DNA of 50,334 bases from Bondarzewia mesenterica (GCA_004802705.1 SGPL01000079.1:1-50334), one strand, 5' to 3'. Shown: positions 21,564 to 38,105, counted from the first letter of the stretch. The notes: generated from the letters alone by a model not told the origin. Numbers and translations are program-made.

Positions 21564-22452
21564 ATGTCGTCGTCTCAAAGCGCCGAATACGAGCCTCTCA
21601 ACCCGACCGACGAAGACACCGACCCATGGTCCTCCGAAATCAAACCCACCACAGTGCCCTCGCCATCTCTAAGCCCACGCATCTTCTGGTCACTCTGCGT
21701 CCTTGCGGTCCTGTGCATCCTCAACGTCACCCTCTTCCCGCGCACGCTCTCCACCCGCGGTGGTCTAGGGTCCCCCGACGCGCTCTCCACGATCGGCTCG
21801 AGCCCGGGGCTCGACCGCGCGCGCGCAAAGGAAACACTTTCCAAATACCACTTCGTCAAGCCCGATAGCATTTCCTCACCCGTCCCCCTCAGCGCCACTT
21901 CCCCATCCACGGTCGCCTTTGGAAGCGCGCGTGACGTGGTCGTCACCAGCGAGGTCAGTGCTCACCTACATATGTCTGTCGTAGCCAACCCCGGTATTGG
22001 TGCAGGAAACGACCATCATGCGCTTCACAGTCCCCACCGGCGTGAACGCATCTGCCGCGTGCTCCATGGCATTCTTCCGCCCGCCCATTACCGTCACGTC
22101 CGAACTCGCAGGCCGCGGGCTTAAAGCCGTACAGCTCTTCGAGCTCTTTCCCTCCTCCGCGAATGAGGATATAGATATCATCGTGGTCGAGGAGGATAAG
22201 GCGAGGAGAATTGCGACGCTTGATCTCACGAGGCAGGCTGCGATGGCGACGAGCGAAGAGTTTGCTTGCGCGGAGGGTGAGAAGCGGGTGTTTGAGGTCC
22301 GGTGTGGTGAGGGGTACCCGTGTGTGATTCGGTATAAGGATACAAAGCTGTTGAACATCGGTTGGTCCACTTCTTTTCTCTCTCTCAGTACTTGAAGTAA
22401 TTATCTCTGATCTATTTCGATAGGGTTCCAGCTGAGGAGACGTGCACCGTAG
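21564..22452 (+). CDS. But2-C-like single-pass membrane protein, copy B
   Basis: Exons 21564-21953, 22006-22360 and 22424-22452 give 257 residues. It starts with a tail resembling copy A (SAEYEPL), has one membrane helix (IFWSLCVLAVLCILNVTLFP) and a luminal domain with ETTIMRFTVPTG, CSMAFFRPP, IATLDLTRQ and FACAEGE, ending in FQLRRRAP. Intron 1 falls after the same Glu and intron 2 before the same Gly-Phe as in copy A, which shows common descent. Cysteines in the luminal domain (CSMAF, FAC, VRC, PCV) are largely shared with copy A. It faces UstYa-like C head to head and UstYa-like B tail to tail (175 nt). Family assignment is from memory; function unknown. Confidence 0.72.
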
Positions 22453-22627
22453 GGAAGAATTTCAACTCCAGTTTTCCAGCGTCATGTTGAGTTGTTATCT
22501 TGGATTGAAGCAAACATTCTCCATCTCTCAAGTACTTGTTCCCGCGCGTGCATGTTTGATGCTATACAATATTGAACCGAGCAACTAATGCAAATCAGAA
22601 CGAGTACTTTCGCACCTCCCATCGTCT

Positions 22628-23347
22628 CTAAAATTCGCCAAGCCTACTCGGCTCGTTCATCCTCTCCTTCATCTCCTGAGTCCAGCTTTTATGCCTCTCC
22701 GTCGCCCACGCATGCACTTGGGACCAATCCTTGCACGTGTGCGTGACATTCTGACCTGGCACCACACCAGGCAGTGCGCTAGTCCTCGGCTCAAGCGTCG
22801 TGTCCGCTTGACAGAGGATGCCCTGACGCAAATAATGAAAGCAATGCTCCGTATGCTCAGAGCCGTCATCTCCATTGACGAAGATCGTACGGAGGTGATT
22901 CAGGCAGTGCAGTTGGTGCCACATCGTCACGCTCAGCGGGAAGTGCGCTTCGCCGAGATAGACATAGCCGCCGTCTGGTGGGCGAATCGCGTTCCACTCT
23001 GCCCAGGCTTGCATGCCGTGCACCCCGTAATGCTCTGTGCCATCGCGAAATTCCATGTTGACGGTGCGCAGCTTTCCCATAGGTAGCTCGCGCGGGAGGT
23101 CGTGCCCGATGTACTCTGGTTTGAAGGGGGAGAGCATAGGTCTGTGGTCTCCTAGCTACGAGCGCTTGGACTTACTGTAGGATTTTACGAATCCAGGTAC
23201 ATTGAGGATACGTAGCTGGTAGCATACGGCGAGGAGGTTGACGATGAGAGAGAATACGAAGGCGACAGCGAGCACGGGGGTTTGAAGACGGCGGAGTCGT
23301 GTGCCGCGTCGTGCAACTAGGGGGGAATCACTAGGCGACAGCTTCAT
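22628..23347 (-). CDS. UstYa-family (DUF3328) oxidase B, exon 1/2 junction unresolved
   Basis: The start at 23347 gives an N-terminal tail and a membrane helix (VLAVAFVFSLIVNLLAVCYQ). The catalytic part (about 23137-22628) has DLPRELPMGKLRTVNMEF, YGVHGMQAWAEWNAIRPP, YLGEAHFPLSVTMWHQLHC, HTEHCFHYLRQGILCQADTT and THTCKDWSQV. Both HXXHC motifs are intact. It is the closest relative of copy A here. The join between the two parts is unclear: a GTAAGT donor near 23174 and a CACAG acceptor near 23140 would make an intron of only about 34 nt, and the phase does not match. A one-base error around the C5/G5 run near 23126 or a genuine break would explain it. If functional it should act in the ER/Golgi lumen. 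Confidence 0.85.
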
Positions 23348-24403
23348 GGGTGCTCGTGGTGGTAAAGTCGACTTGCAGAAATTATTTGTCGATCTCCTCT
23401 GTGACTATCCAGGTCACATCAACGCAGGACGTCTGCCCGTGCACCGCGCAATATTAAGGGAAGTTGAACGTTACCCGCGGTGTTTCCGGCCCGTTCAGAA
23501 TGAGCCTGAAGCACAGCCACAAATCTCGGATAGCGTCGATCGCGCCCGATTGCCAGATTTGAATGTCCGATCAGTATGCCCGGTCACGCTGTGACTTCTG
23601 TTAATTACAGGATTCCTGTACGGCGTCGTCAGCCAATAACTACACGTTTCACGTTTCACGCATACCGGGCGTCGCAGCATATGCCGTAACTGCCAGACTC
23701 GCACGAGCCTAAAATCTTACCAACTGGTTCTAAATCTTTGCCAGATCTCGACCAAAGAGTTACAGAAAATATTCTAAACTATCGGGACACCGCTAATAAG
23801 CTGCTGCTGGTGCTTGCTTAGCCGGCGCACTATAGTAGCTCTAGTCAAAGCGGCAATGCAATGGATAGTGATACATGCAGTGTTCTCGGACCTGCAGCGA
23901 ATTCGACAACGTTTCAAGTGAGTATGTGCACGCGCCAGGGCGCACACGAAGTCACGCCCTGCACGCCATTCAATCTGCCATGTATGTACGGAGACGGTAC
24001 CTGCGAATGGATCCAACTGACGAATGCAGTATCAATCGCATCAAATGATGAGACGAGAGACTTGGCAACATGTGATGATATCGGTAAGTACAACATCATT
24101 CAAGATGGGGGACCAGGCGGGCGGGCAGTGAGTGATGCGCGCCCAAGTCCGTCATCGGAGCAGGTTGAATATACAACTCAAGCCAGAACTTGAGCATACT
24201 CCGCCACGCTTTGCAAAGCCAATCAAGTCCAACCTCCTGTCCACGGATTGAAAAAAAGCACGAAACAAATAAAATTATGAATAGTAGCAAGCAGCACTCG
24301 GTTTCTAGAAACAGGCCGCATTGCCCGATATATCCATCCATCCATTCGTCCGTCCGTCCATCACCACCGATCTACGCCCTTAAGGTATCACAGCACTAGA
24401 CAA
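23348..24403. other. Intergenic, right border of the cluster
   Basis: No gene recognised. It contains a copy of the CGTTTCACGTTTCAC 15-mer (23645-23659) and a CCAT/CCGT microsatellite (about 24330-24362) just downstream of the PMR1 stop. The promoter of UstYa-like B must lie at the left end. Confidence 0.5.
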
Positions 24404-28364
<3,961 letters not shown>

Positions 28365-29482
28365 GGCAATACGAGTAATTATCTATAGTGTAAAGTTCAG
28401 ATGGGCGTGTTTCCACCACCCAAATCGCAAACGCACTGGTTGCGCGTATCAATATAGCTGACCCGCACGAGATGAAGCAGGAACTGAACGTACACCAAGG
28501 CAAAACTGCAGCCACAATTTCTTTCTTACTCTGTTTAACTTAACCGTGTGCTTTGGAGGGGGGAGAAGGTAGCCTGCGTAGAAGTGAGAAGTATGTCGTG
28601 GCAAGTTGCGACCCTGCTGCGATGCTACTCCAATGCTTGGACTTGCCTGCCCGGCCCTATCATGAAATTACGTAATCGACAACTGTGCAACGGGCCGATT
28701 GAGGCCGATTGAGACCGTCAATGTCATGATCCAGTGGTTTAGCTTGTGTACTGCGACTGTTGTAACGACCTGAAGCGCGCATGGTATCATGACTGAGTAT
28801 TTCTTACTCTGGAGTGCTATTATTATAAAGCTCGGTTGCTGCACCCCTAATTCCTGTCGTGTATGTATACTTCAGCTGCTAATTCAGAAGTCCGAGTCCG
28901 AAATTCGAACAAGTACCTACACGTAAGTTACATAGTGGAAGAACTTGACACAGGACGTCGGGAGCACCAGCTTCCAGCTTCCATGTATGATGGACTATGT
29001 AGAATGATAGCTCGGCCGACGCCGATCGACATTGCTAGAAGGGACGGAGATTATTGGAGGGGCGGAGATTATTGGGTGGACGCTGAAGGAGCAATCAATC
29101 GATACACCGTATCATAGTATACTATTTACTTATCTTGCAAAGGTAATGTACGAAATTCGAGCATGACGTCCAGACGAACAAATGGCTCGTAAAGCTGGGT
29201 CTCTTTTCGCGGGTTTACAACGTCCTCATATTGAAGACCATATTAAATTGAAGTAAATAGCACTTAGGACGAACCCCACACATACGAGCATACACAATAC
29301 TGCTATCTGCTATCGTCTAGATCTCATACAGATGGTATCGCCAACCCTAATCCAACAACAACAATAAATCGTACCGAGATGCAGATGACGAAAAGAAATG
29401 AGCAAAAGAAAGATAGAGTGCAAGAATGAGGGAGGAGCACAGAATAGGGAGAAGAAAATTCAGCAGGAATAAAATGAACGTC
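28365..29482. other. Intergenic, nothing firm
   Basis: No convincing gene. An 84-codon frame at 28863-29117 contains a short direct repeat (GGAGATTATTGG twice near 29045-29075) and has no recognisable domain. Confidence 0.45.
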
Positions 29483-32400
29483 CTAGTCCACAGGATACAG
29501 AAAACTTGCGAGCACCCAACCTAACTCTCCTCCAGCTTTCCTGACAAGTAACAGGCAATCCTCCCCGTCGTCCACATGCAGAGGTAAATCTTCATGTAGA
29601 CTCGGATGTCCCGCCTCCTTCAACACCTCAAACTTTGTTCCCAACTTCAACCGGAAGAACGGCAGCCCAAAATACGACACCCCCTCGGGCGGCTCGCAAG
29701 GGTGGATGACCCGACAGACATACTGCGCCGGTGCCTCCCGCCATTTGGCGAACGAATCCATGTTCGAGTCGTGCGGATGCGCCTGTGCTTTCGGTGCCTG
29801 TGGCGGCGCACGCGACTTGCGCGAGGACGAGCGCGCCGAGCGGAGGGAGCCCATCAGATTCTGCGCCTGACGGAGACCAAACCCGCCTCGGTCCTCACGG
29901 CCGTTTCTCGCGCGTCCACGGTCGGGGAGGACCGGCATCTGCTCGAGGTCGAAGATGGGATCCCAGGACAATTCGTCCATGAGCTTGCCCTGCGAGGACG
30001 TCTTACGCAGCGGGAGTGGGGCACTCTGCCGTCGCGGTGCGTGCGGCATCCGCGACGCCATCATAGCCGAGTCGTCCATCCACGCGCTCTTGCTCGATGA
30101 CTTGGTCGATTTGGTCGATTTGGCTGAGCGAATTGAGTGTAGACTGTCAGAAGATGGGCGTCTGGCGAGCGTGTGGCGTGATGAGAACGAGAGGTCAGAG
30201 TTTGGGGAGTATCCATAGTGTCTGTACAAGGAGGAGGTAGACGTGGGCGACGTTGATACGTGTATCGGTTCGAGTGCATTTAACATTGAGTTCACTGCGA
30301 CGGCACGAGACTTGCTCGACGTTGACATCGAGCTTGCATTTGTACTTGACCGCGTGCCCGTATGGATGCTCGACCGCGGCTTAAGCTGGACTCTTTCCGG
30401 TTGGACAATATTCAATGCCTGCATGTCCCGCTCGACCTCCGCCCACCGCATCTTCCATACTCGTTCTGTCTCTTCCGACCCAGCATTCATCTCCCCCTCT
30501 ACCCGCAGGGGCGTCCCAAAGCTCACCCCACCGCTCCCGCACATCGCCCCAAAACTGCGCCTGCCATTGTGCAAACCGTTGGATCGACACCGAGATGCCG
30601 TGATCGAGCAGCCTGAGATAGCGCGGTAGTTCTGTATACAATTCTCCGCGAAGTGCAAGGTACGACTGCGAAGCCTCAAGGAGCGCAGGTTGTGGTCGGC
30701 CTTTCGCAACGTTATGGTTGAGTAAAGCGCAGTGAGCAGGTTCCACGGCGTGCATGGCTTCAAGGAGAAGCGTCGGGGGGCGCGATAGAATCTAAAAGCC
30801 GCTTCAACTGCGGTAACAGCTGTTCTTGAATAAGAGCCTGCATGTCACCACATAACTCAATCAGCTGCGGATCGACGACGCTTATGAAAGCGTCGAACGC
30901 TTCTGATGTCTGCTCCTCAGTGAGTCCGATCACCCTACCAAATGATTGAGCCCAATCCCGCAAGTTCACCATTAGCCTCCGCACGGAACTGCACCAGTCC
31001 AACGCATCCTTCGCAAACGCATTGATGAAGGTCCCCGCATCCCCCAAGTGTTTCTCCATCTTCGCCACTCGGTCCGCCTCTTCGTTCTCAGCCCTCGACA
31101 TGGTCGCTTTCCCCTTCGTCTTCCCCAAATTCACTGTAGTCGTCACAGTAATACCCAACCCCTTCTTCTTCAAAAGTTCGGTCGACTTGCCCGACAACAA
31201 GACCTCCTTCACAATTTCTCGTCGTCGCTGTCCCTCGTTCACGCCATGCGAAACCAAATCCATCATCTCTTTCGCCTTGCGGAGTTTCACCTTATCGGGA
31301 TGGCTATCTGGGGTCTCCTCCATAATTGCATTGAGGAGCAGAGAGTACTTGAGCAGGCGTTGTACGGGTTTGATTAGTAGAGACGGAAGGTCCCACGCAT
31401 GCGTCACTGAAGCCGCTAGCGTGCGAGTGTGTGAGAGATAGGCTGCCAGCGCAGGAGTCTGGGGCAATTTGTTGAGATGCTCGAGGGCGGTAGGATGTCG
31501 CGTAATGTAAATCCTGTACAGCGGCTCCATGTAGGGAATCTGCGAACAAGGAAAATGAGAGCGATCAGCACCAGGAAGTAAGTTGCGATGACTTGCTACA
31601 CATTATAAAAAAACAAGACGGCAGGCCTCAATAATGCGGATGGGCCTGCAAACGACGAATCAAACCCTAACTAAGCGCCTAAAACAACTCCCTTGTCTTC
31701 TCGACCATGGGCTAGATCCAAGAGCCAAACCATGCATGCCAGACTTGATTGAAGCTGAATTACCACAGGAAGAGGGTGCTATACACTTATGCGATGGAAA
31801 GCCGAAGCGGTGCCGGCACCATCAACGGGTGAACACCTAACTTCGCTCGACGCGCCTTCCCCTTCGAACAGCTTCTGGTTGGTGAACAAGAAGCCATTCC
31901 AAGCAGAACGTAACGAAAGAGCTGTCCTGAGAGATGGCCAGCTGCTTGAACAGGACACCCTCCATTTCAGGACGGCAGGATCCTCTACTGGGTCATACCC
32001 GAGAACATCCCGTGCTTCCGAAACTTTGCAAACCGCGACCGACCGCAACCGAACATAACCACAGCAGCCAAAACGCACTCACCATCTCGATGAAGACAGT
32101 TCCGACATAATCTTTTCCCCGACCCCCCTCTAGCACCGAACCTAGCGCTTCCTCCAGCCTATCTGAAAACGCATCCGAGAATAATGCGAGCTCTGAGATA
32201 TTACTGAAGATGATGCGCGAGTCTTGCGCTGTCATCGGTTGGCCAAGTGTGGAGCTACCAGAGGCGTCGGAAGCTGTGGACATGGTGCGCTCCGATGACG
32301 AAGATGAGTGCGGTGGAGTGATTGGAAACGGTGCATGCTGGCCTGAACAGCCGCATCTGCATCATGATTCTAGTGATAGTACTATGGAAGCACTCACCGA

Positions 32401-32950
32401 GGGCGAGAGGAATGTGGATGTCCCTAATGAGCGCGAGATCTGAAGCGTAGGCTCTCTCCGACGAGAGCAGCTCAAGGAGGGCATGCGTACGCTTGGTGAT
32501 GACTGTCGGGGCGGGGCTTGATGGGGCACGGGGGACCTCCTCTACGGGGGACTCTTCCAGCGGTGGATCTGGAGGAACGGGGAGTGGTTTGTCGGGGGAC
32601 GGCGTGCGTGGCGGGATGATAGACAGGATCGATTTCTCGGGTGCAGATAGACCGGCATTGATGGAGTCAAGCAGGTTAGAAAACGAACCAAAACTGCGAT
32701 GGAGCAAGGGCATTGTTGCGATGGGCATGTCAGTTGGCTGCTCGACTACAAGTGAGAGCTGAGACGGCCGTGGAGTAGGACGGGGTCGTAGCGGAGAGCG
32801 CGCAGGAAGTGGAGGCGACTTAAGTGGAGAGGAAGAAGGGTCATAAGGTGGTGGAGGAACGGAGGGCGAAAGAACCACGCCCACGCGGCTCGAACGAGGT
32901 TGAGGCGAAGAAGGGGCGTCGACGAGAGTTGGACTACTGGGCGTCTCCAT
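29483..32950 (-). CDS. DH-BAR-SH3 Rho guanine nucleotide exchange factor
   Basis: The start at 32950 opens a Pro-rich disordered region (about 180 residues). A Dbl-homology domain follows: ALLELLSSERAYASDLALI, DYVGTVFIEM, YITRHPTALEHL, TPALAAYL and SLLIKPVQRLLKYSLLL. A BAR-like helical domain follows (about 31050-30530; MEKHLGDAGTFINAFAKDA, then YLALRGELYTELPRYL), then a Ser-rich linker and a C-terminal SH3 (RVIHPCEPPEGVSYFGLPFF to GWVLASFLYPVD). The layout matches Tuba/S. pombe Gef1-type Cdc42 exchange factors acting at sites of polar growth. The DH domain is interrupted by a 543-nt intron (31540-32082), about ten times the local norm. The frame slips at a C5 run (30493-30497) between BAR and linker. 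Confidence 0.85.
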
Positions 32951-34154
32951 TTCGGAAGTGTCCTCGGTGTGTAATTATACCCCGACACTAGTTAGTAACG
33001 CGGCACCACTCTCGCAGCCCGCTCGGTTCATCCAACTCCGAGCAGAGTTGTGCTAGGACGGGTCTATGGAGCCTCGATGTAGACAATTCGAAAATATTGT
33101 AAGTACTCGGAAAGGACACGTACGCAGCCTGAGCTTGCCCACGTTCTGGCTTCACACGCGAAGGCCACAAGGCAATGATAGACGGCAAGGCAAAGCAAGG
33201 TTATGAGCCGAGGGCCTAACTGCTGTGCACTACTTAAGTAGATCTTTGTCGAAGATGATGGGCTGAACGGACAGAGGGTGAGGACTGTACCCTTTGAACT
33301 TGCTGGAGAGAAGGCGGGGCAGACCAAATTTCATGTACTCTCTTCCGGTCCGTGTCCTTCTATTGTGTATTACCCTTTTCGACGGCTTCCCCCTGATTCG
33401 TCCGGAAAACGCAGACTCAAGAGACTCCCACTGAGACCTCGATCCGAATCAAAAGGTGCGGTCAGTATTAACGAAGACCAGTGGTGGGACTGGGAGATGG
33501 GTCGGCACTATCACCGTCGGCGCGTACTTACTTACGAGCTCTGACGAGTCGCGATCGGTGGTGTACATTCTCTTCACATGTGTTAAGTACCACCATATGC
33601 TTCATGGGCACCCACTTTTGCAGCGCTGCGCTATCGCAAGCCGTGTTTCATCAGAACCATCTACTGCAGATGGGGTGGCGATCAACAGTGTCAACGGCCG
33701 ACTCGACAATTTTCAACAAATGTTCTTCGTTGACCGGTGATCCCAGATGCGTATTACTCCTGCTCATACCACCGCTGAATCGCTGGTTGCGGACACTGTA
33801 ATTGCTTCATTCCTAGTGTACGCCATTCAGAGGAAACAGGAGGAAACGTAGTTGTGTCCTCTGATATTCTCTGGATACCTCGGGCATTGTCACCATGAAA
33901 AGGTTGCACAGACGAAGTGCTAAGGGTGACTTCACCATAGCAAACACTGTCAAAGTAAGAACAGCACGGAACGAGATAATCAGCATCAACTCATGTATTA
34001 AGAAACCTGTTCCAAGGCGACGAACAAGCGATACTTATATCCGGAACCCGCACCCGTGTAAGTGTGTATAACCAAGAAATCCTTCGGAAATTCAAATCAG
34101 CAAATCAAAACTGAAAGCAAGAAACAGTCTATATCATCGACGCCTTTATCTCCA
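32951..34154. other. Intergenic, nothing recognised
   Basis: About 1.2 kb. The open frames at 33278-33801 lack domains and look like chance. It holds the promoter of the RhoGEF gene and the 3' flank of the FAD oxidoreductase. Confidence 0.45.
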
Positions 34155-37100
34155 TCACGGCGACAACGGCTCATGGCTCTGCGGCTCAATCGTCTGTCCA
34201 TCCTTATCCAGCGGCCAAAACGTGTTTCTGAAAACTCCCTGCGGATCGTATTTCTTCTTCAAATCGACCAAACGGCTCCAATTCTCGCCGTACGATGCCA
34301 TTGCACGGGAGGGCTGCTCGTGGCGACCGAGGAACTACCGCACGTCGAGAAGTCAGATATGCGTGTATATAGGGAATCAAGGAAGGCTTACAGAAGGGAT
34401 TGGTCCGCCGAGCGTGACAGGACCAATAGTATCCCGCAGCCACTGTGCAAATTTGATAAAGGAAAATGAATGAGATAGAAAAAAATATGCACACCTCCTC
34501 GGCTGTTTCGACACATCGTGGGTCGTCGATACCCATGTCCCATTGGTGCAACGCCGCGATCGTGAACGATGCCTCGCGCTGCGCCTTGGGCACGCAATTA
34601 TCCTCAAAATCTGCGATGGCACCTCCAGCCAGCTCGAAAAGCCACGCTACGAATGCGCATACGTCAGCGATCCCGCCGAACCTGAACGAGTATTACAGTT
34701 GGACTCACTGCAACCAATAGGTGTATCGGCGAACTCGATGACCGTCTTGTTGACGATATCGTCTGGCAATGACGTGATGAGCGAAGAGCGGATGAACCAC
34801 TGCCTTCCAGCTGATTTGACGTAAAGATCTGTCAGCTATACGTCTTCGACCAAACGAAAATTGATAAATATCTACACACCTTTCGCTCGCAACACCTGCG
34901 CCACGCTATCCTGCTGATTCAAAAAACTTTTCTCGTCCACCTCATTCAACAAACACCTCTCCCCCGTCCATGACGAGATCGCCTGCAAATATTCCTGCCC
35001 CTTCTCTTTCGGGCCGACGTAGCATATCTGTATCACCACTAGTGAGTCCTTGTCCGCCGGCCCAGCTGTCAATAGAACGTTCGCATAGAGCTCGCGCGGA
35101 GCGCCCTTGACACAATCTCGGAAGTGTCGGATGAGAGAGGCAGCGGTGGAGCGATGGAAGCGGCTAGGATGTGAAAGGGTAAAAAAGTTAGCGAAATGAA
35201 GTGCGAAAGATAGAGAGGCGATGAAGTTGTACGTACTATACGAGGTTGCCTGCAAAGACGACCGGAACGGGGTACGCGCGGGCTTTATACCGCGTCGCGA
35301 CCCCAAGGGTGGTCCCCGCTCCACGGATGCCCCACCACAAGTCTGTGCAGTAATGTCAGCCACGCGGGTCTACTATCGGACGTCTTACGAAAAAAAAACA
35401 CACCCGAGTGCTCTCTCTCGTTGACGATGACGATGCTCCCATCCGCAAGAACCATCTCCACTTCGACGAGATTGTCGATGCTCAATCCGTACAGCCGACT
35501 CAAGAACCCAAACCCTCCGAGTATCATCACCGATGACCCTACCGGATGCGCAGAGCTAACACACCATGAGCTCTAGCATTGTCAGAACGGAAAACCAAAG
35601 CGGAGAACACTTACAAAGGTACATGGTACGGCACGACTCCGGGACCGCCCGACATCGTAACCGCCTCGAGCGGATTCGAAGACGTGTACAAATCGACTTC
35701 CTTCTGCTTCGCGCCCGCGCCAAATGTCACATGCGCATGCTTATGCACCGGCTCGGCGCGTGTCATCGAATCTGGCGCCGAAGTGTTGAATAACGGGTGG
35801 CTGAAAGAGGCGCTGGTGTCCCATGAGCCAGAGCTTGCGCTGTTGACCTGAGGGAACGGTCGCGAGGACGTCTCGGACATATATGCGAAGGGATCCGGAC
35901 GGGAGGATAATGCGGATGCGGATGCAGCAGAGGAACCGGGAGCCGTGTACGTGAAGGGATCTTGACGAACTAAGAAGGTCGACGCAGGCGACACACTGCT
36001 GATGTTCACGCTCGGTCCTGCAGCAGCAATGGAACTCGTAGTCATCGTGGTCGGTCCACCGCTCATGTATGAAAATGGCTCCAAGCCGGTCGCCTGTCCT
36101 GCAACACGGGGTGTTGGCGCAGGCGCAACCGCAGGCGAATTTGATCCACTGGGGGTGGTCGCAACCGTCGAAGTCGAATCGGACGTTGGCATGACAGAAT
36201 CCGGAGACAAGGAAGATTGGCTTAAGCTCGAGTCAGTTGATATTTGGCGCACGGCGGGCGAAGTGACAGGTGTGAGTGTGCTCAATCCTGCGTCATCGAG
36301 GCGACGGCGATTGGCTGGAGGCTGTCGCGGGTGCTCCCCAGAATCGTCCGGAGGAAGAGGTGGGCCATGGAGAAAGCTCGCAACGGCAGCAGAACCCACC
36401 GTCGAAGGCGGAAGATCGTCCTGGCGCGGACGTTTTGGCACTAACTGAGATTTGAGTTGAGATGTCGACAGATGGCGCCCCTGCTTTGGTCTTGCCTTTG
36501 CTGCGAGGTGGCGCCATATCTCTAATGCTCGTAAATCCGCCCTCAGCCTGGGGGGGCTCAATGTCGACGTCATCGATGGAGGAGAGGTCGATGATGATGT
36601 CGCCGTTGATAGCCCAACCCCCAGTACCATAACCTCCGGCCTTGACAGAGAGAGATAACGCGTGCTTGGAACAGAACAAGAGTATCCTGGTAAAATGATC
36701 AATGAGTGATTGTATGACAGAAGTATGGCCCTGCTAAGACTGATCACAAGTTTATCCAAACACATGCCGAGCCAGATTGGCCAAAGCTCGAAGAAATTTG
36801 TGTCAGGAGTTCCGCATCATTGCAACCGTATAGGAAAAAAAAAACGGTTGGGTACGTGTGGCAATGCACAAGCTCTGGATTAACGTCAAATGAAAGACTC
36901 CAAAAAGCTTAAAATGTTTCGAGGAACCAGGTCTGGAATCCCCCTGAAGAGCGGTCCCATACCATACGCGTGATATATCATGTGGGAATTGATGTGAAAA
37001 GCCTAATTGAAGTCCCGGTCGTTTGTCGCAATTGCATGAGGATTGCAGTCCCTCAAAATCCATTTCGTCGACGTCTTACAATTCAACGGATAATGGACGC

Positions 37101-37419
37101 CGCCAGACCAAGCGAACCTATTGAGTAGAATTTTCACTCACTGGCTGATATCCTCTGCGTCAAGTGGACATGCGACGGCTTTGGAGGCGCTCATGACGTT
37201 GCCGTTGAATAATTTGGCCCGCTCACCGAAGCTATAGGCGGTGTCAAAAGCCGATGCAGCATAACAATGGGATCAGACGTACTACGCGTCGTTCGGACGG
37301 TATACTTTACCCTTGATCACTGCAACTAATTCCTCGTACAGAGTCTGAGAAAGTTTGGAGGTGATGACGGAGAGTTTCGTCGGCAGGGCAGGAGTGGGAG
37401 CTGCGATGGCGGGGTCCAT
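34155..37419 (-). CDS. BBE-like FAD-linked oxidoreductase with large low-complexity insert
   Basis: The N-terminal part (37419-36600) has the FAD-binding elements of the berberine bridge/VAO family: SFGERAKLFNGNVMSASKA, SLSVKAGGYGTGGWAINGDI and IIDLSSIDDV. A Ser/Pro/Thr-rich stretch of about 280 residues (36480-35620; repeated DPFAYM-like words) then separates it from HPVGSSVMILGGFGFLSRL, LSIDNLVEVEMVLADG, RGAGTTLGVATRYKA and the C-terminal BBE part, ending after an FWPLDKDGQTIEP motif at TGA 34155. The usual GGH, whose His binds FAD covalently in BBE enzymes, reads GGY here. No signal peptide, unlike most secreted BBE enzymes. The frame slips at a C4 run (36478-36481). I think similar inserted forms occur in other Agaricomycetes, but that is from memory. 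It lies 11 kb from the RiPP cluster, so membership is doubtful. Confidence 0.8.
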
Positions 37420-38105
37420 GATGAAAGCAAGAGGTGGTAGGTGAGCGTCAGGGTACTCTGGCAGAGAAGGGAGTAGGAAACAGAGATCCTTTGGGTGAGA
37501 CTGTGGAATCGAGGGTTTATATAGGTGCGTACCTACGGAAATAGTGGGACCAAAAGCTTCCCGACAACACGGGATTTGATCGGAGACGAGAGGAAATTGA
37601 GAAGACCAGGAACGAGGTGCAGAGAAGCTTGCTTGGCGTGCCGAAATCCAAGACTCATGCATAAGTCTTATACGTCAAAACCCACGAATCCAAAGCGCTC
37701 ATGAAATTTTTTCTGGACGAGGCGGCCACTTGATTCTTAACTCACCATAAACACTATGTGCAAGCAGAAATTATAATGTCAATTTATTGACGTTGGAATT
37801 CAGGGGGTGAGGGGAGGGCGATTCAGCACACCACCGCCCGCATTGTTCACGCGGTGCGAGCTGAAGACTTACAAGATACGACAATCAGAAGCTACCATGA
37901 CTATAAACGTTGCTGGATTGACAGACTTACTGATTCAACGATATGGGTAAGATATGATGAGAAGTGGGTGACTTCGAAGAACAGTCCCAAGTTGACCGAT
38001 TCCGACTCGTCATTAGTATGAAGCAATAATATGTGAGTCTGACCTTCACAAATTACATGCAAGAACTTAGCAAGAACTTAACTTAATTATGTAAGGTGAG
38101 GCCGC

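Noticed and set aside
23301..23594. Plus-strand frame over the start of UstYa-like B
   Set aside because: It is antisense to the exon encoding the membrane helix and has no domain.
24330..24362. CCAT/CCGT tract as telomeric repeat
   Set aside because: It is short, internal and irregular, and does not match TTAGGG-type telomere repeats.
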